Part shown: in pieces, positions 33,282 through 42,591 of the stretch
Layout of the letters: each line of letters opens with the position of its first letter
Position numbering within the stretch: the stretch's first letter is position 1
Assembly (NCBI GenBank): GCA_001898625.1
Contig: MKUP01000012.1
Coordinates: 186,001-250,000, forward strand
DNA from: Burkholderiales bacterium 67-32
Lineage (GTDB): Bacteria; Pseudomonadota; Gammaproteobacteria; Burkholderiales; Burkholderiaceae_B
Length of the DNA: 64,000 nucleotides
Direction: 5' to 3'
Position numbers and translations under genes: made by a program
The notes under the pieces: generated by a model
Databases searched by the model: none
What the model was told of the DNA's origin: nothing
The model's input: only the letters and a program-made list of their open reading frames with translations

Positions 33282-34261
33282 GCGGGCCTACGGCCGGCCG
33301 CTCCGCCGCGCAGCGTGTCGAAGCGCTCGCCCGCCTGGCGGTACTCCCGCTCCAGCCGGTCCACCAGCTCCGCCACATCAGGCACATCCCCTATCACGCC
33401 CAGCCCCTGGCCCGCAGCCCACACATCCAGCCACCGCTTTTTCGCGAAGGGGGTATTGCTGTCGTAGTGCCGGCTGCTGCTGGCCGCGAGCGTATCCGGG
33501 TCGATGCCGTTGGCCGCGAGCGACGGCTTGAGCCAGCTCGCCGGTGTGCCGGTGATACCGCTGCTGACGATCAGTTGTTCGGTGTCGCACTCGACCACCA
33601 TCTGTTTGTAGGCCCCCGCGGCCCGGCTTTCCCGGGTCGCCAGGAAGCGGGTGCCCATGTAGACCAGATCGGCCCCGGCGGCGATCGCGCCGGCCGCGCC
33701 CCAGCCGTCGGCGATGCCGCCGCCGACGGCGATGATGCCGTCGAAGAACTGCCGCACCGCGCTGATGAACGCGAAGGGCGACAGGCTGCCGGTATGGCCA
33801 CCGGCCCCCGCGCTGACGCAGGCCAGTCCGTCGGCTCCCGCGGCGATCGCCTTGCGGGCCAGCCGCAGGTCGATCACGTCGGCCAGCACGATGCCGCCGT
33901 AGCCATGGACGATGTCGATGGCGGGCCGCGGGCTGCCCAGCGCGGTGATGACGATGGGGGGCTTGTAGCGGGCGACCAGCGCCAGGTCCTCGGGCAGCCG
34001 GGAGTTCGAGGAGTGGGTGACCAGGTTCGCCGCCCAGGGACCGAGCCGCGCGCCGGGATCGGCGGCGCGCGCCGCTTCCAGGCCCTCGGTGATGGTGCGC
34101 ATCCATTGGTCCAGCACGTCGATCGGACGTGCATTGGGCGTGGGGAAGGCGCCTACGATGCCGGCCTTGCATGCGGCAAGCACGAGCTCCGGGCCCGACA
34201 GCAGGAACATGGGCGCCGAGACGATGGGCAGGCGCAGGCCGCGCAGGAGTTCACGAGACAT
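33278..34261 (-). CDS. NPD/nitronate monooxygenase-type FMN enzyme
   Basis: 327 aa from the ATG at 34261, which overlaps the end of the CoA-transferase gene by 11 nt. The TIM barrel has LPIVSAPMFLLSGPELVLAACKAG at the start, an FMN phosphate site in AVGGGIADGWGAAGAIAAGADLVYMGTRFLAT, and a His in SAGAGGHTGS where nitronate monooxygenases keep their catalytic His. Members oxidise nitronates or reduce enoyl compounds. As the last gene of a catabolic operon with a CoA-transferase and a dioxygenase, a role in the same pathway is likely. Confidence 0.88.
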   Translation of the reverse strand: MSRELLRGLRLPIVSAPMFLLSGPELVLAACKAGIVGAFPTPNARPIDVLDQWMRTITEGLEAARAADPGARLGPWAANLVTHSSNSRLPEDLALVARYKPPIVITALGSPRPAIDIVHGYGGIVLADVIDLRLARKAIAAGADGLACVSAGAGGHTGSLSPFAFISAVRQFFDGIIAVGGGIADGWGAAGAIAAGADLVYMGTRFLATRESRAAGAYKQMVVECDTEQLIVSSGITGTPASWLKPSLAANGIDPDTLAASSSRHYDSNTPFAKKRWLDVWAAGQGLGVIGDVPDVAELVDRLEREYRQAGERFDTLRGGAAGRRPA

Positions 34262-35465
34262 GGAATCGCATTTCTTCCGTGGAAGGCAGGCGCACGCATC
34301 GGGCGTCGACCAGCTGTTGTATGTCGCGCTCGGCCAGGCCGGCCTCGCGCAGGATGTCGCCGCCGTGCTGTCCGATCGCGGGTACGGCGGGCGCATGGGG
34401 CCGTGCGGACCAGGCGGGTGCCCCGGGCAGCCGGACGAGCGGGCACTCGCCCACGCCCGCCACGTCCACCGTTTCCACCAGCCCGGCAAACCGCATCTGT
34501 TCCGAGGCCATGAACTGGCCGACGCCGCGCACCACGCTGGCCATGACGCCGCGTTCGTTCAGCAGGGTCTCCCATTCGTCGGCGGTGCGCGTGGACAGGC
34601 TGGCGGCGATCTCGCGGTCCAGTTCGGCGGCGTGGCGGTTGCGCGCCTCCTGCGTGGCGAAGCGCGCGTCCGTGTGCAGGTCGGCCCGGCCGATGGTCTC
34701 GCAGAAGCTCTGGAACTCCGCGGGCTTGCGGGCCGCCAGCATCAGCGTGCCGGCACGCGTGGGGTATTCGCCCGTCGGCGCGGCGAAATAGACCTGGCCG
34801 GCTTCGCCGCCGCCCGTCCCGGCGGCGACCAGCCGTGGCGCGAGGAAGGCCGCCATCGCTCCCATCAGCGAAATGTCCAGGCGCGCGCCGGCGCCGTGCC
34901 GCAGCTTGCCGATCAGGGCGCCGCTGACGGCCTGGTATGCGTAGAGTCCGGTGACCTGGTCGGCCAGCACGACGTTGCGTGTGCGCTGGGGCTGGCCCGC
35001 CGCATCGGCATTCAACGTCATCCAGCCGCAGAACGCCTGCATGATCTGGTCGACCACGCCGCGCCGGCTCAGCGGCCCGTCCTGGCCGAAGCCCGAGATC
35101 GAGGCGTAGACGAGGTCCGGCCGATCCGCCCGCAGCGCGGCATCGTCCAGGCCCAGCCGCGCGGCCACGCCGGGGCGAAAGCTCTCGATCACGATGTCGC
35201 AGCCGGCGGCGATGCGGCGTGCCGTCCCGGGCCCGTCCGGATGCTTGAGATTGAGCGCGATGCTGCGCTTGCCGAGATTGACCGTGATGGAGGCGGGGGT
35301 GTGTCCGCGATGCTGGTTGCGGCCCGAGCGAATCCAGTCGCCCTCGAAAGGCTCGACCTTCACCACGTCGGCGCCCTGCGCGGCCAGCAGCATGGTGCAG
35401 TAGGGGCCGGCCACGCCCTGGCTCAGGTCGAAAACGCGCAGCCCTTGCAGGGGAAGCGGCGTCAC
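34251..35465 (-). CDS. CaiB/BaiF family (class III) CoA-transferase
   Basis: 404 aa with a GTG start at 35465 (VTPLPLQGLRVFDLSQGVAGPYC), chosen because GGGAG precedes it and it overlaps the upstream hydrolase stop as GTGA. The longer open frame upstream lies inside the hydrolase gene and is spurious. The family motifs GADVVKVEPFEGDW and YASISGFGQDGPLSRRGVVDQIMQA are present; the latter has V-V-D where many members have G-Y-D, keeping the catalytic Asp. It probably activates the acid formed by dioxygenase cleavage. Confidence 0.91.
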   Translation of the reverse strand: MTPLPLQGLRVFDLSQGVAGPYCTMLLAAQGADVVKVEPFEGDWIRSGRNQHRGHTPASITVNLGKRSIALNLKHPDGPGTARRIAAGCDIVIESFRPGVAARLGLDDAALRADRPDLVYASISGFGQDGPLSRRGVVDQIMQAFCGWMTLNADAAGQPQRTRNVVLADQVTGLYAYQAVSGALIGKLRHGAGARLDISLMGAMAAFLAPRLVAAGTGGGEAGQVYFAAPTGEYPTRAGTLMLAARKPAEFQSFCETIGRADLHTDARFATQEARNRHAAELDREIAASLSTRTADEWETLLNERGVMASVVRGVGQFMASEQMRFAGLVETVDVAGVGECPLVRLPGAPAWSARPHAPAVPAIGQHGGDILREAGLAERDIQQLVDARCVRLPSTEEMRFHVS

Positions 35466-36166
35466 GACGCGTCTCCCTGCGCGATCCATCGCGCCAGCAC
35501 GGCGGCCAGCGCGGCGGGTTGTTCCAACGGCAACAGGTGGCCGGCCCCCGCCACCGTCTCCAGCCTGCTGCCCGGCACCTCGGCCGCCAGCCGCTGCAGG
35601 TTCTCCGGCGCCACGACCCGGTCGTGCGTGGTGGTCACCAGCAGGGTCGGGTGGCGGCCGTCGAGCAGCCCGGCGCGATCCGGCCGGGCGATGCAGGCCA
35701 GGCAATGCGCGATGTAGCGTTGCGCGCCATAGGCCTGCACGATGGTCCGGCGCCGCGCCATCAGTTCGGGACGAGCCAGGCTGTCCGGATGGAACGGGGC
35801 GGTGGAGGCGGCGGCCGTCTCCAGGTAGCCGCCCTGGCGGGCACCGGCGATGGCTTCCTGCCGCTTGGCGGCCTGGGCGGGCGTATCGGCCGCGGGGCCC
35901 GAGCAGATCAGCGCGATACCCTGGATCCGTTCGGGTGCCCGGTCGAGCACCGCCATCGCGACATACCCCCCGAACGAGAAGCCGCCCAGCCAGAAGCGCG
36001 CGGGCGCTTCGCGCAACACTCGATCGGCCAGTTCTTCCACCGTCTCCAGCGCGGGAAGGTCCGGGCAGTGCGCGCGCACGGTGTCCGGCAGGGCCGCCTT
36101 TACGTCATCGAATACGGCCGCCGTATTGTTCAGGCCCGGCAGCAGGACCAGTTCGGCCGGCGTCAT
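35462..36166 (-). CDS. Alpha/beta hydrolase
   Basis: 234 aa. The nucleophile elbow is GFSFGG, the acid is the Asp in TTHDRVV and the His is in GAGHLLPLE. The first strand LVLLPGLNNTAAVFDDV supplies the oxyanion loop. Its start at 36166 overlaps the dioxygenase stop as ATGA and its stop overlaps the CoA-transferase start as GTGA, so the three are translationally coupled. An esterase or C-C hydrolase role in the same pathway is possible; no substrate can be named. Confidence 0.89.
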   Translation of the reverse strand: MTPAELVLLPGLNNTAAVFDDVKAALPDTVRAHCPDLPALETVEELADRVLREAPARFWLGGFSFGGYVAMAVLDRAPERIQGIALICSGPAADTPAQAAKRQEAIAGARQGGYLETAAASTAPFHPDSLARPELMARRRTIVQAYGAQRYIAHCLACIARPDRAGLLDGRHPTLLVTTTHDRVVAPENLQRLAAEVPGSRLETVAGAGHLLPLEQPAALAAVLARWIAQGDAS

Positions 36167-37671
36167 GCCCAGGCCGCCGGATCGCGATGTTCACCGGGGA
36201 TGCGGTCGCCCTCCACCCAGCAGGCGTGGGTGCCGATGGGGATGCGCTCCGGCAGCACGATGGTGGCCAGCGGCCCGCGGGAGATGTCGCGGGCATCCAG
36301 CACCAGGCATTCGGAGCGGTCCTGGTTCATGTCGGTGACGAAGACGGTCACGTAGCCGTCGTCTTCGTCGCGCGCGCCCAGGCGCCGCGCCACCTGGGGT
36401 TCGCTGCCGTAGCGGCCGGGCCCGTATTCGTATCGCTGCATGGCGCCCGTCAGCAGATCGAAGCGTTTCAAGCCGCGGAACAGCCACTCGCCGGGTTGAT
36501 AGAGCACGTTGTAGCTGTAGCGGTAGGGCCGGCCCACGTAGTCGTTGCTGATCACCGGGAACTCGCTGATTTCGTCGTCCAGGTATTGCTCGGTGGTGGC
36601 GCCGGTGCGCAGGTTGAAGCGCCAGCGGTGCATCATGGTCGGGTTGTTGTGCTTGTCCAGCCTTGCCTTGATCCGGGCGTAGATGTCCTTGCCGTCGGTC
36701 GCGCCCACCGGATGCAGCTTGGGCTCGGGCATGATGCAGCCGTCCATCACGATCTCGTCGCCGTCCTCGTAGCAATTGGCCAGGTGCAGGATGTGGCAGG
36801 CCTTGGCCTCGAACCACCGTACCTGCGAGCCGTCGCCATGGCGCGGGATCACGCCGAAGCGCGCGGGCATCTCGGGATGGAAGGTCATCTTGTGTTGGCC
36901 GCGCTTGAGCAGTTCGGGATCGAAGAAGTGCGGCGTGTCGTGGAGGATGGAATAGTTTCGGGTGATGCCCAGGTCATGCGGCCAGCGGGCGCCCGGCAGT
37001 TCCACCGGCACGTAGTGCACCAGGCGGTTGTTGCGGTCGATGACGCCGTAGTGCATGTACGGCCAGTGTTCCGGATAGTTGAAGAACATCATCTCGCCGG
37101 TTTCCGGATCGACCTTGTAATGCGAGCTGATGCCGTCCGGGAGCTTGCGCGCCCAGTTGATGTCGGGGCCCAGCGTGTCCAGCGTGATGGGATCCAGGCG
37201 CCAGGGTTCGCTGCCCTGCGACATCGTGGCCAGCAGCAGCCCCGCGTGGCAGATGATGTCGGTGCCGGCGTTGTCCTTCATCGCGCCCATGGCGCCGGAC
37301 CCGCGTCGGGACGCTTTTTCGGGCTCCAGCAGGCCCGCCCACAGCGAGCGGCGGGCGGCCTGTTCGGCCAGGAAGCCCGTGGTTTGCACGAAGCGGTTGC
37401 GGTAGGTGGCGCGGCCGTCGTGGAAGTGCACCGCATGCAGCATGCCGTCGCCGTCGAAGGGATGGAACATGCCCAGCGGCTGGTGGATCTGGTTGTGCGT
37501 GTTGCGGATGAAGATGCCGTCCAGGTCGCGGGGAATCTCGCCGATGACCTGGAGGCTGCCGGTGTCGGCGATGTACTCGTTGAACATCGGCCGGAACGGG
37601 CCGTTCAGGAACGGATGATCGGTGGGCTGCAGCGTGGACATCACGCCGCTGGGCAGGGTTTGTATCGTCAT
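36163..37671 (-). CDS. Carotenoid-cleavage/lignostilbene-type dioxygenase (RPE65 family)
   Basis: 502 aa. The four iron-binding histidines of the seven-bladed propeller can be placed at H184 (SSHYK), H232 (WPHDLG), H296 (HLANCYE) and H482 (GTHACW). GEIPRDLDGIFIRNTHN and FHPFDGDGMLHAVHFHDG are the family's N-terminal hallmarks. These enzymes split a C=C bond with molecular oxygen. In soil proteobacteria with aromatic pathways, stilbenoids or isoeugenol-like compounds are more usual substrates than carotenoids; no carotenoid genes are in this window. It is the second gene of a five-gene operon. Confidence 0.91.
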   Translation of the reverse strand: MTIQTLPSGVMSTLQPTDHPFLNGPFRPMFNEYIADTGSLQVIGEIPRDLDGIFIRNTHNQIHQPLGMFHPFDGDGMLHAVHFHDGRATYRNRFVQTTGFLAEQAARRSLWAGLLEPEKASRRGSGAMGAMKDNAGTDIICHAGLLLATMSQGSEPWRLDPITLDTLGPDINWARKLPDGISSHYKVDPETGEMMFFNYPEHWPYMHYGVIDRNNRLVHYVPVELPGARWPHDLGITRNYSILHDTPHFFDPELLKRGQHKMTFHPEMPARFGVIPRHGDGSQVRWFEAKACHILHLANCYEDGDEIVMDGCIMPEPKLHPVGATDGKDIYARIKARLDKHNNPTMMHRWRFNLRTGATTEQYLDDEISEFPVISNDYVGRPYRYSYNVLYQPGEWLFRGLKRFDLLTGAMQRYEYGPGRYGSEPQVARRLGARDEDDGYVTVFVTDMNQDRSECLVLDARDISRGPLATIVLPERIPIGTHACWVEGDRIPGEHRDPAAWA

Positions 37672-37702
37672 GGCGGGGAGCGGTCGGGAAGGAATCGGGC
37701 GG

Positions 37703-38506
37703 TCAGGCGGCGGCGCGTTGCGGCAGGCCGGCCAGGAAGGACAACAGCGCGGCGTTGAAGGCCTCGGGCTGTTCGGCGAACGAGTAGTGGCCGGCGCCCT
37801 CGATGCACACGAAGCGCGCGCCGGGGATGACGGCGGTGAGTTCGCGCATGCCGTCGGGCCGGCCGACCTTGTCCTGCGCGCCGGCGATCAGCAGCGCCGG
37901 CACGCCGACCTCGCGCATCGTCTGCAGACCGTCGTAGTTCACGATGGCTTCGATGGCCGCGCAGAAGGTGTCGGCCGACATCGACAGGGCGACCTCGCGC
38001 ACCTGGTCCACCAGCGGCCCGGCCGAGCCCGGCGCGAACATCGAGCGCACCACGGATTCGGCGGCCGTGCGGAAGGGCACGCCGCGCTTGAGCGGATCGA
38101 TGCGCTCTTTCAGGAAAGTCACCTTGTCCTCGGCCGACTTGCGGGCGAACGAACCGAGCGTGGCCGAGATCACCAGCCCGTGCACCCGGTCGCCTGCCAG
38201 GCGCGTGACCAGCGGCGCCGTGATGCCGCCCATGCTGTGGCCCATGACGATGTTGCGCCGGCTGCCGGCGTGCTCGATCAGCCGGGCCGCGGCTTCGGCC
38301 AGGTGCTCGATCGACAGCCCGTTCGCGGGCAGCGGACTCAGGCCGTAGCCCGGCGCGTCCCAGGCCACGACGCGATAGCCGGCCCGCACCAGCGTGCCGG
38401 TCAGGTCCCGGAAATAATCCTTGGAGCCGTAGGCGCCGTGCAGCAGGAATACGGTGGTGTCGGAATCGCCGCTGACGGCGTGATCGGGTAGGCGAAGTCT
38501 GTTCAT
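37703..38506 (-). CDS. Alpha/beta hydrolase
   Basis: 267 aa from the ATG at 38506. The oxyanion segment is FLLHGAYGSKDYF, the nucleophile elbow GHSMGG, the acid Asp is in AGAQDKVG and the His in GAGHYSFAEQPEAF. It is the first gene of the operon and ends 31 nt before the dioxygenase. It differs clearly from the 234-aa hydrolase later in the same operon, so the two are not a recent duplication. An ester-releasing first step is a reasonable guess. Confidence 0.89.
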   Translation of the reverse strand: MNRLRLPDHAVSGDSDTTVFLLHGAYGSKDYFRDLTGTLVRAGYRVVAWDAPGYGLSPLPANGLSIEHLAEAAARLIEHAGSRRNIVMGHSMGGITAPLVTRLAGDRVHGLVISATLGSFARKSAEDKVTFLKERIDPLKRGVPFRTAAESVVRSMFAPGSAGPLVDQVREVALSMSADTFCAAIEAIVNYDGLQTMREVGVPALLIAGAQDKVGRPDGMRELTAVIPGARFVCIEGAGHYSFAEQPEAFNAALLSFLAGLPQRAAA

Positions 38507-38610
38507 CGAAGCGCTCGTTGGGGAAATCGGTACGCTTCGAACTCTAGGCGGCGGCCGTGGCGGGAGAAACGGCCGCACCGGCCGAGTTCCGCAATCCGGA
38601 TCGGTGCGGC

Positions 38611-39444
38611 CTATCCGCGTTCCGCGGCGCGCATGGCCTGTCCGATGGCGGACACTGTTTCCACCAGGCGTGGGCCCAGCACCTGGACCAGGCGGACCTC
38701 GGACAACTGGATCGAAGGGCCCACGCAGGCGAAGGAGAAGACGCCGTTCGAGCCCAGCACCATCGGCACGCCCACGCCGCTGATCAGGCCGCCCCGTCCG
38801 CGCTGGGACACCACGAAGCCGCGCTCGCGATAGTCCTTGTGGGCCCGCTCGACCACGCCGCGTATGTCCTCCCAGTCGTCCGGATGCGCGTCGCGCAGCG
38901 CCTGCAGCATGTGCACGCGTTCGGGCACGGGCGCGGCGACCAGATACGCCAGCCCGATGGACGTGCGTTCGATGGGCACCACCGAACCGGCGTCGGTGTT
39001 GATCGTCAGCGCATTGCGCGGAGGATGGATCACTTCCAGGAAGACCAGGCCCGTGCGGTCGCGCGCCCCCAGGATCACCGCGATATCCAGCTCGTCCGCC
39101 AGGCGCTGCATGTGGGGCCGGGCCGTGCGCAGGAGACCGATGTGCCGTTGTACGCTGGCACCCAGCCCCAGTACCCGCGCGCCCATCGAATATTTGCGGC
39201 TCTGTTCGTCCAGGCGCAGGTAGCCCAGCGATGCCAGGGTGCCGGTGATGCGCGAGACGGTGGTCTTGGGCAGGCCCGTGATGGCGACCAGTTCCTGATT
39301 GCCCAGGGGATGGCCGACCTCGAACGCGGCCAGGATTTCGAGCCCCTTGGCCAGTGAAGTCATGAAGTCGCCGCGCCGGCCGTCGGCGCTGGCCATCCGG
39401 GTCTTGCCGGCAGAGGATGTCCGCATATCGGGAATGATGGCCAT
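38611..39444 (-). CDS. IclR-family transcriptional regulator
   Basis: 277 aa from the ATG at 39444; later in-frame ATGs at 39426 and 39396 are also possible since no ribosome site is clear. The winged helix is SLAKGLEILAAFEVGHPLGNQELVAITGLPKTTVSRITGTLASLGYLRLD, followed by the IclR effector domain (PIERTSIGLAYLVAAPVPER). It lies just upstream of the hydrolase - dioxygenase operon on the same strand and is divergent from the Bug gene at 39623, so it probably controls both. Confidence 0.91.
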   Translation of the reverse strand: MAIIPDMRTSSAGKTRMASADGRRGDFMTSLAKGLEILAAFEVGHPLGNQELVAITGLPKTTVSRITGTLASLGYLRLDEQSRKYSMGARVLGLGASVQRHIGLLRTARPHMQRLADELDIAVILGARDRTGLVFLEVIHPPRNALTINTDAGSVVPIERTSIGLAYLVAAPVPERVHMLQALRDAHPDDWEDIRGVVERAHKDYRERGFVVSQRGRGGLISGVGVPMVLGSNGVFSFACVGPSIQLSEVRLVQVLGPRLVETVSAIGQAMRAAERG

Positions 39445-39622
39445 GAAGGTTCCGACTACGCAACGCGCAACCGTGCCCGCGCGGGACATGGAATCATGCC
39501 AGATCCGCATGCCGGAACGGCACCGGGTAGCTGTCGTCAACCCGCGTCCCGTAACCAAGAATCCCGGTCCATGGACGCGAGGCCGGCAACGAGGCCGGAG
39601 CCCGAAGGAAGGAGACCAATAC

Positions 39623-40585
39623 ATGATACGCAAAGCCATGCTCGTGGCCGCGCTTGCCGTGGCCGGCATCGGCCCGGCGCGGGCGGAGTGGCCCACCCGG
39701 CCGATCACCATCGTCGTTCCCTACGCGCCGGGCGGGTTGACCGACGCCGTGGCGCGCACGATTTCCGAAGGCGCCGCGCGCGAACTCGGCCAGCCGGTGG
39801 TCGTCGAGAACAAGCCCGGCGCGGGCGGCAAGATCGGCATGGACTATCTGCGGCGGGCACCCAAGGATGGCTATACGATAGGGCTGGCCGTGCCCGCCAC
39901 GATGGTGACCCTGCCGTTGACCGATCCGGGCTACGGCATCGAGCCGCTGAAGGAGTTCGCGCCCGTCACCATCGCCGTCGATACCTTCATGGTGCTGGTC
40001 GCCAGCAAGAAGATCCTGCCGTCGGGTGGCCTGAAGGAGTTCATCGCCCTGGCCAAGAGCCGGCCGGGCCAGTTGAACTACGGCACGCCCGGCGCGGGCA
40101 CCAGCTTCCACTTCAACAACGTCTACTTCGCCAACCTGGCTGGCATCCAGACCGTGCACGTGCCCTACAAGGGGGAAAGCGGGGCGCTGGCGGACCTGGC
40201 GGGCGGGCAGATCGACTACATGCTGGCCGGCCAGGGCGCCAAGACCTTCGTCGACACGGGGAAAGTGCGTGCGTTGGCCGTCGCGTCGAAGAGGCGGGTC
40301 GAGGCCTACCCCGACGTGCCCACCTTCAAGGAAGCCGGCATGGATTTTTCCACCGACGGCTGGGTGGGATTCATCGCCCCGGCGGGCCTACCGCCCGCGG
40401 TGCTGGAGCGGCTGAACGCGGCGCTGGTCAAGACCATCCAGTCGCCGTCCGTACGCGCATCCTTCGCGTCCATGGGCTACGAGCCGGTAGGCAGCACGCC
40501 CGCGTATTTCCGCAACGTGGTGCAGGAAGCGTCCAAGCGTTATGGCGCGATGATCGAAAGCGGGCAGGTGAAGCTGGCGCAGTGA
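39623..40585 (+). CDS. Bug-family tripartite tricarboxylate transporter substrate-binding protein
   Basis: 320 aa. AAGGAAGGAG (39605-39614) sets the ATG at 39623; the open frame extends upstream without a plausible start. The leader ends near GPARAEWPTRP, then ITIVVPYAPGGLTDAVAR, VENKPGAGGKIGM and PKDGYTIGLA. It is divergent from an IclR gene whose downstream operon has a stilbene-cleaving-type dioxygenase, so it is the likely receptor for that pathway. Confidence 0.93.
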   Translation: MIRKAMLVAALAVAGIGPARAEWPTRPITIVVPYAPGGLTDAVARTISEGAARELGQPVVVENKPGAGGKIGMDYLRRAPKDGYTIGLAVPATMVTLPLTDPGYGIEPLKEFAPVTIAVDTFMVLVASKKILPSGGLKEFIALAKSRPGQLNYGTPGAGTSFHFNNVYFANLAGIQTVHVPYKGESGALADLAGGQIDYMLAGQGAKTFVDTGKVRALAVASKRRVEAYPDVPTFKEAGMDFSTDGWVGFIAPAGLPPAVLERLNAALVKTIQSPSVRASFASMGYEPVGSTPAYFRNVVQEASKRYGAMIESGQVKLAQ

Positions 40586-40622
40586 CGGCGGCGGGCGCCT
40601 GGCGCAGGCGGCGGCGCGCCCC

Positions 40623-41759
40623 TCACCCCCGCTGGAACCGCTCGAACCCGTGCAGCGCCTCGTCGATGGCCGTCTTCCACGCCGGCCGCTTGGCGGCGAT
40701 CCAGGTCCACTTCTGCATCAGCAGCCGGCCGGCCTGGCGATCCATCTTCAGGTCCAGCGCGGCCACGACCTGGTCGCCCACCAGCACCGGCAGCGCGAAA
40801 TACCCCAGCACGCGTTTCTCGGGCGGTACGTAGGCCTCGAAGCGATGCTCGTAGTCGAAGAAGGCGTGCAGCCGCTTGCGCTGGATGACCAGCGGATCGA
40901 ACGGCGACAGGATGTGCGTGGCCGTGGCCGGCGCCGCCGGCGTGTCCAGCGCGGCCGGCTCGATCCAGTGCTGGGTCTTGGCCTGCCCCGCGAGGTGCAC
41001 GGGCACCAGCCCTTTTTTCTTCACCAGGGATTCGACCAGAGCGCGCACCGCGGGCTTGGCGCCGGCATCGCCGTAGCAGATCGAATCGAGCCCGACCACG
41101 CCCTGCGAGTGCAGCGCGCGCCGCAGCAGGTATTCGGCGTACTTCGCTTCGGCCACCGGCCGGGGCCTGCGTGCCCAGCCGAAGTGGCGCCTGGACAGCT
41201 CGTAGGTCTTGAGCATGCCGGTGCGCTTGCTGACCGTGAGGTCGCCCACGAAGAACCCCAGCCGCAGCGCGCGTTTGGAGGGCTTGCGGCTGCCCCAGGG
41301 ATGGGTCTTCTCGACCAGGGCTTCGTCGATGTCGCGGATGGACAGCGCGCCTTCGTCGCGGATGCGCCGCAGCAGCGCCGCGTAGTCGGCCTCGTCCACG
41401 CCGGCGATCCAGGGGCCGGGCCGGGCGCGGCGCGCGTCCATGGCGGCGATGAACTGCCGGTAGTCGGCCGTGGGCACGTAGGCCAGCGCGTGGGTCCAGT
41501 ATTCGAACACGCTCTTGTCCGCCGACTGCGCCTGTTCGAGGTCGGCGCGGCGATAGCCGGGAATGCGGGAATACAGGATGTGATGGTGGCAGCGTTCGAT
41601 CACGTTGATGGTGTCGATCTGCACGTAGCCCAGATGTTCGATGGCCCGGCCCACCGCCTCGGGACCCGCGCCGAAGGGCGCGGGCGTATCCAGCCGCTGC
41701 GCGCGCAGCCAGATCGCGCGGGCCCGCGCGGCGGGCAGTTCGAAGGAAACGGGGGCCAT
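40623..41759 (-). CDS. YcaQ-family winged-helix protein (putative interstrand-crosslink DNA glycosylase)
   Basis: 378 aa from the ATG at 41759. The YcaQ family motif is seen in HLGYVQIDTINVIERCHHHILYSRIPGY, where the Q-x-D in VQIDT corresponds to the catalytic pair of E. coli YcaQ. Tandem winged helices occupy the N-terminal half, and SPFDPLVIQRKRLHAFFDYEHRFEAYVP is the conserved C-terminal segment. It would unhook DNA crosslinks in the cytosol. It lies 19 nt downstream of the aldolase gene and may simply be read from that operon. Confidence 0.88.
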   Translation of the reverse strand: MAPVSFELPAARARAIWLRAQRLDTPAPFGAGPEAVGRAIEHLGYVQIDTINVIERCHHHILYSRIPGYRRADLEQAQSADKSVFEYWTHALAYVPTADYRQFIAAMDARRARPGPWIAGVDEADYAALLRRIRDEGALSIRDIDEALVEKTHPWGSRKPSKRALRLGFFVGDLTVSKRTGMLKTYELSRRHFGWARRPRPVAEAKYAEYLLRRALHSQGVVGLDSICYGDAGAKPAVRALVESLVKKKGLVPVHLAGQAKTQHWIEPAALDTPAAPATATHILSPFDPLVIQRKRLHAFFDYEHRFEAYVPPEKRVLGYFALPVLVGDQVVAALDLKMDRQAGRLLMQKWTWIAAKRPAWKTAIDEALHGFERFQRG

Positions 41760-41778
41760 GCTCAGGCCCCCCGCGCTG

Positions 41779-42558
41779 TCAGAACGGATGCAGGATCCGG
41801 TCCGCGCGCCGGGCATAGTAGGCGAAGGTCGCTTCGTGGCGGCGCGGCGTACTGGTCCATCTCTGGGCTTCCTCTCCGAGTTCGGGCTGTATGGGCTGGA
41901 TCTCGCCCGCGGCCATGGCCAGCAGTTGCAGGCGCGCCGCGCGTTCGAACATGACGCCCAGCACGCAGGCTTCCTCGACCGTGGCGCCGGTCACGACCAG
42001 GCCATGATGGGCGAGCAGGACCGCCTTCTTGTCGCCCAACGCGGCCGAGATGATCTCGCCTTCCTCGTTGCCCACCGGAATGCCGGGCCACTTCTTCAGG
42101 AACGCGCATTGGTCGTACAGCACGCAGGTATCCATGTGCGATACCGCCAGCGGCACTTCCAGCATGGCCAGCGCCGAGACGTGCGGGGCGTGGGAGTGAA
42201 CGATACACCGGATGTCGGGCCGTGTCCGGTACAGCCAGGAGTGGAAGCGGTTGGCCGGATTGGGCATGCCGCCGCCTTCCAGCACGTTCAGGTCCTCGTC
42301 GACCAGCAGCAGGTTGTCGGGCTTGATCTCGTCGAAGCCCAGCCCCAGGCGCTGCGTCCAGTACGTGCCCTCGCGCTCGGCCCGCGCGGTGATCTGGCCC
42401 GACAGGCCGGAGTCGTGGCCGAACGCGAACAGGATGCGGCAGGTTTGGGCCACGGCCTCGCGGATGGGAAGCTGCTGGGTGCGCAGGTGGGTTTCCATGT
42501 CGTCGAGCGCCGACTGGACGATCTCGGTCTTGCCGAGCTGCATGGTGTTCGTTGCCAT
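41779..42558 (-). CDS. Class II aldolase/adducin family protein
   Basis: 259 aa. The zinc site is visible as HSHAP (first His pair) and AHHGLVV (last His), with GLGFDEIKPDNLLLVDEDL and the phosphate-binding-type SGLSGQITAR upstream. Members cleave phosphorylated sugars or decarboxylate hydroxy-keto acids. A GAGGA sequence at the correct distance supports the ATG at 42558. It is the second gene after a Bug receptor in an operon facing an XRE-cupin regulator. The substrate is not evident. Confidence 0.9.
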   Translation of the reverse strand: MATNTMQLGKTEIVQSALDDMETHLRTQQLPIREAVAQTCRILFAFGHDSGLSGQITARAEREGTYWTQRLGLGFDEIKPDNLLLVDEDLNVLEGGGMPNPANRFHSWLYRTRPDIRCIVHSHAPHVSALAMLEVPLAVSHMDTCVLYDQCAFLKKWPGIPVGNEEGEIISAALGDKKAVLLAHHGLVVTGATVEEACVLGVMFERAARLQLLAMAAGEIQPIQPELGEEAQRWTSTPRRHEATFAYYARRADRILHPF

Positions 42559-42591
42559 TGCGGGTTCCTCTTGCTGTGATGGCGGATACGC

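Noticed and set aside
34251-35705. A 484-aa CoA-transferase with an N-terminal extension
   Set aside because: The extension lies within the alpha/beta hydrolase gene and is Arg/Ala/Pro low complexity; the GTG at 35465 has a ribosome site and gives the family N-terminus.
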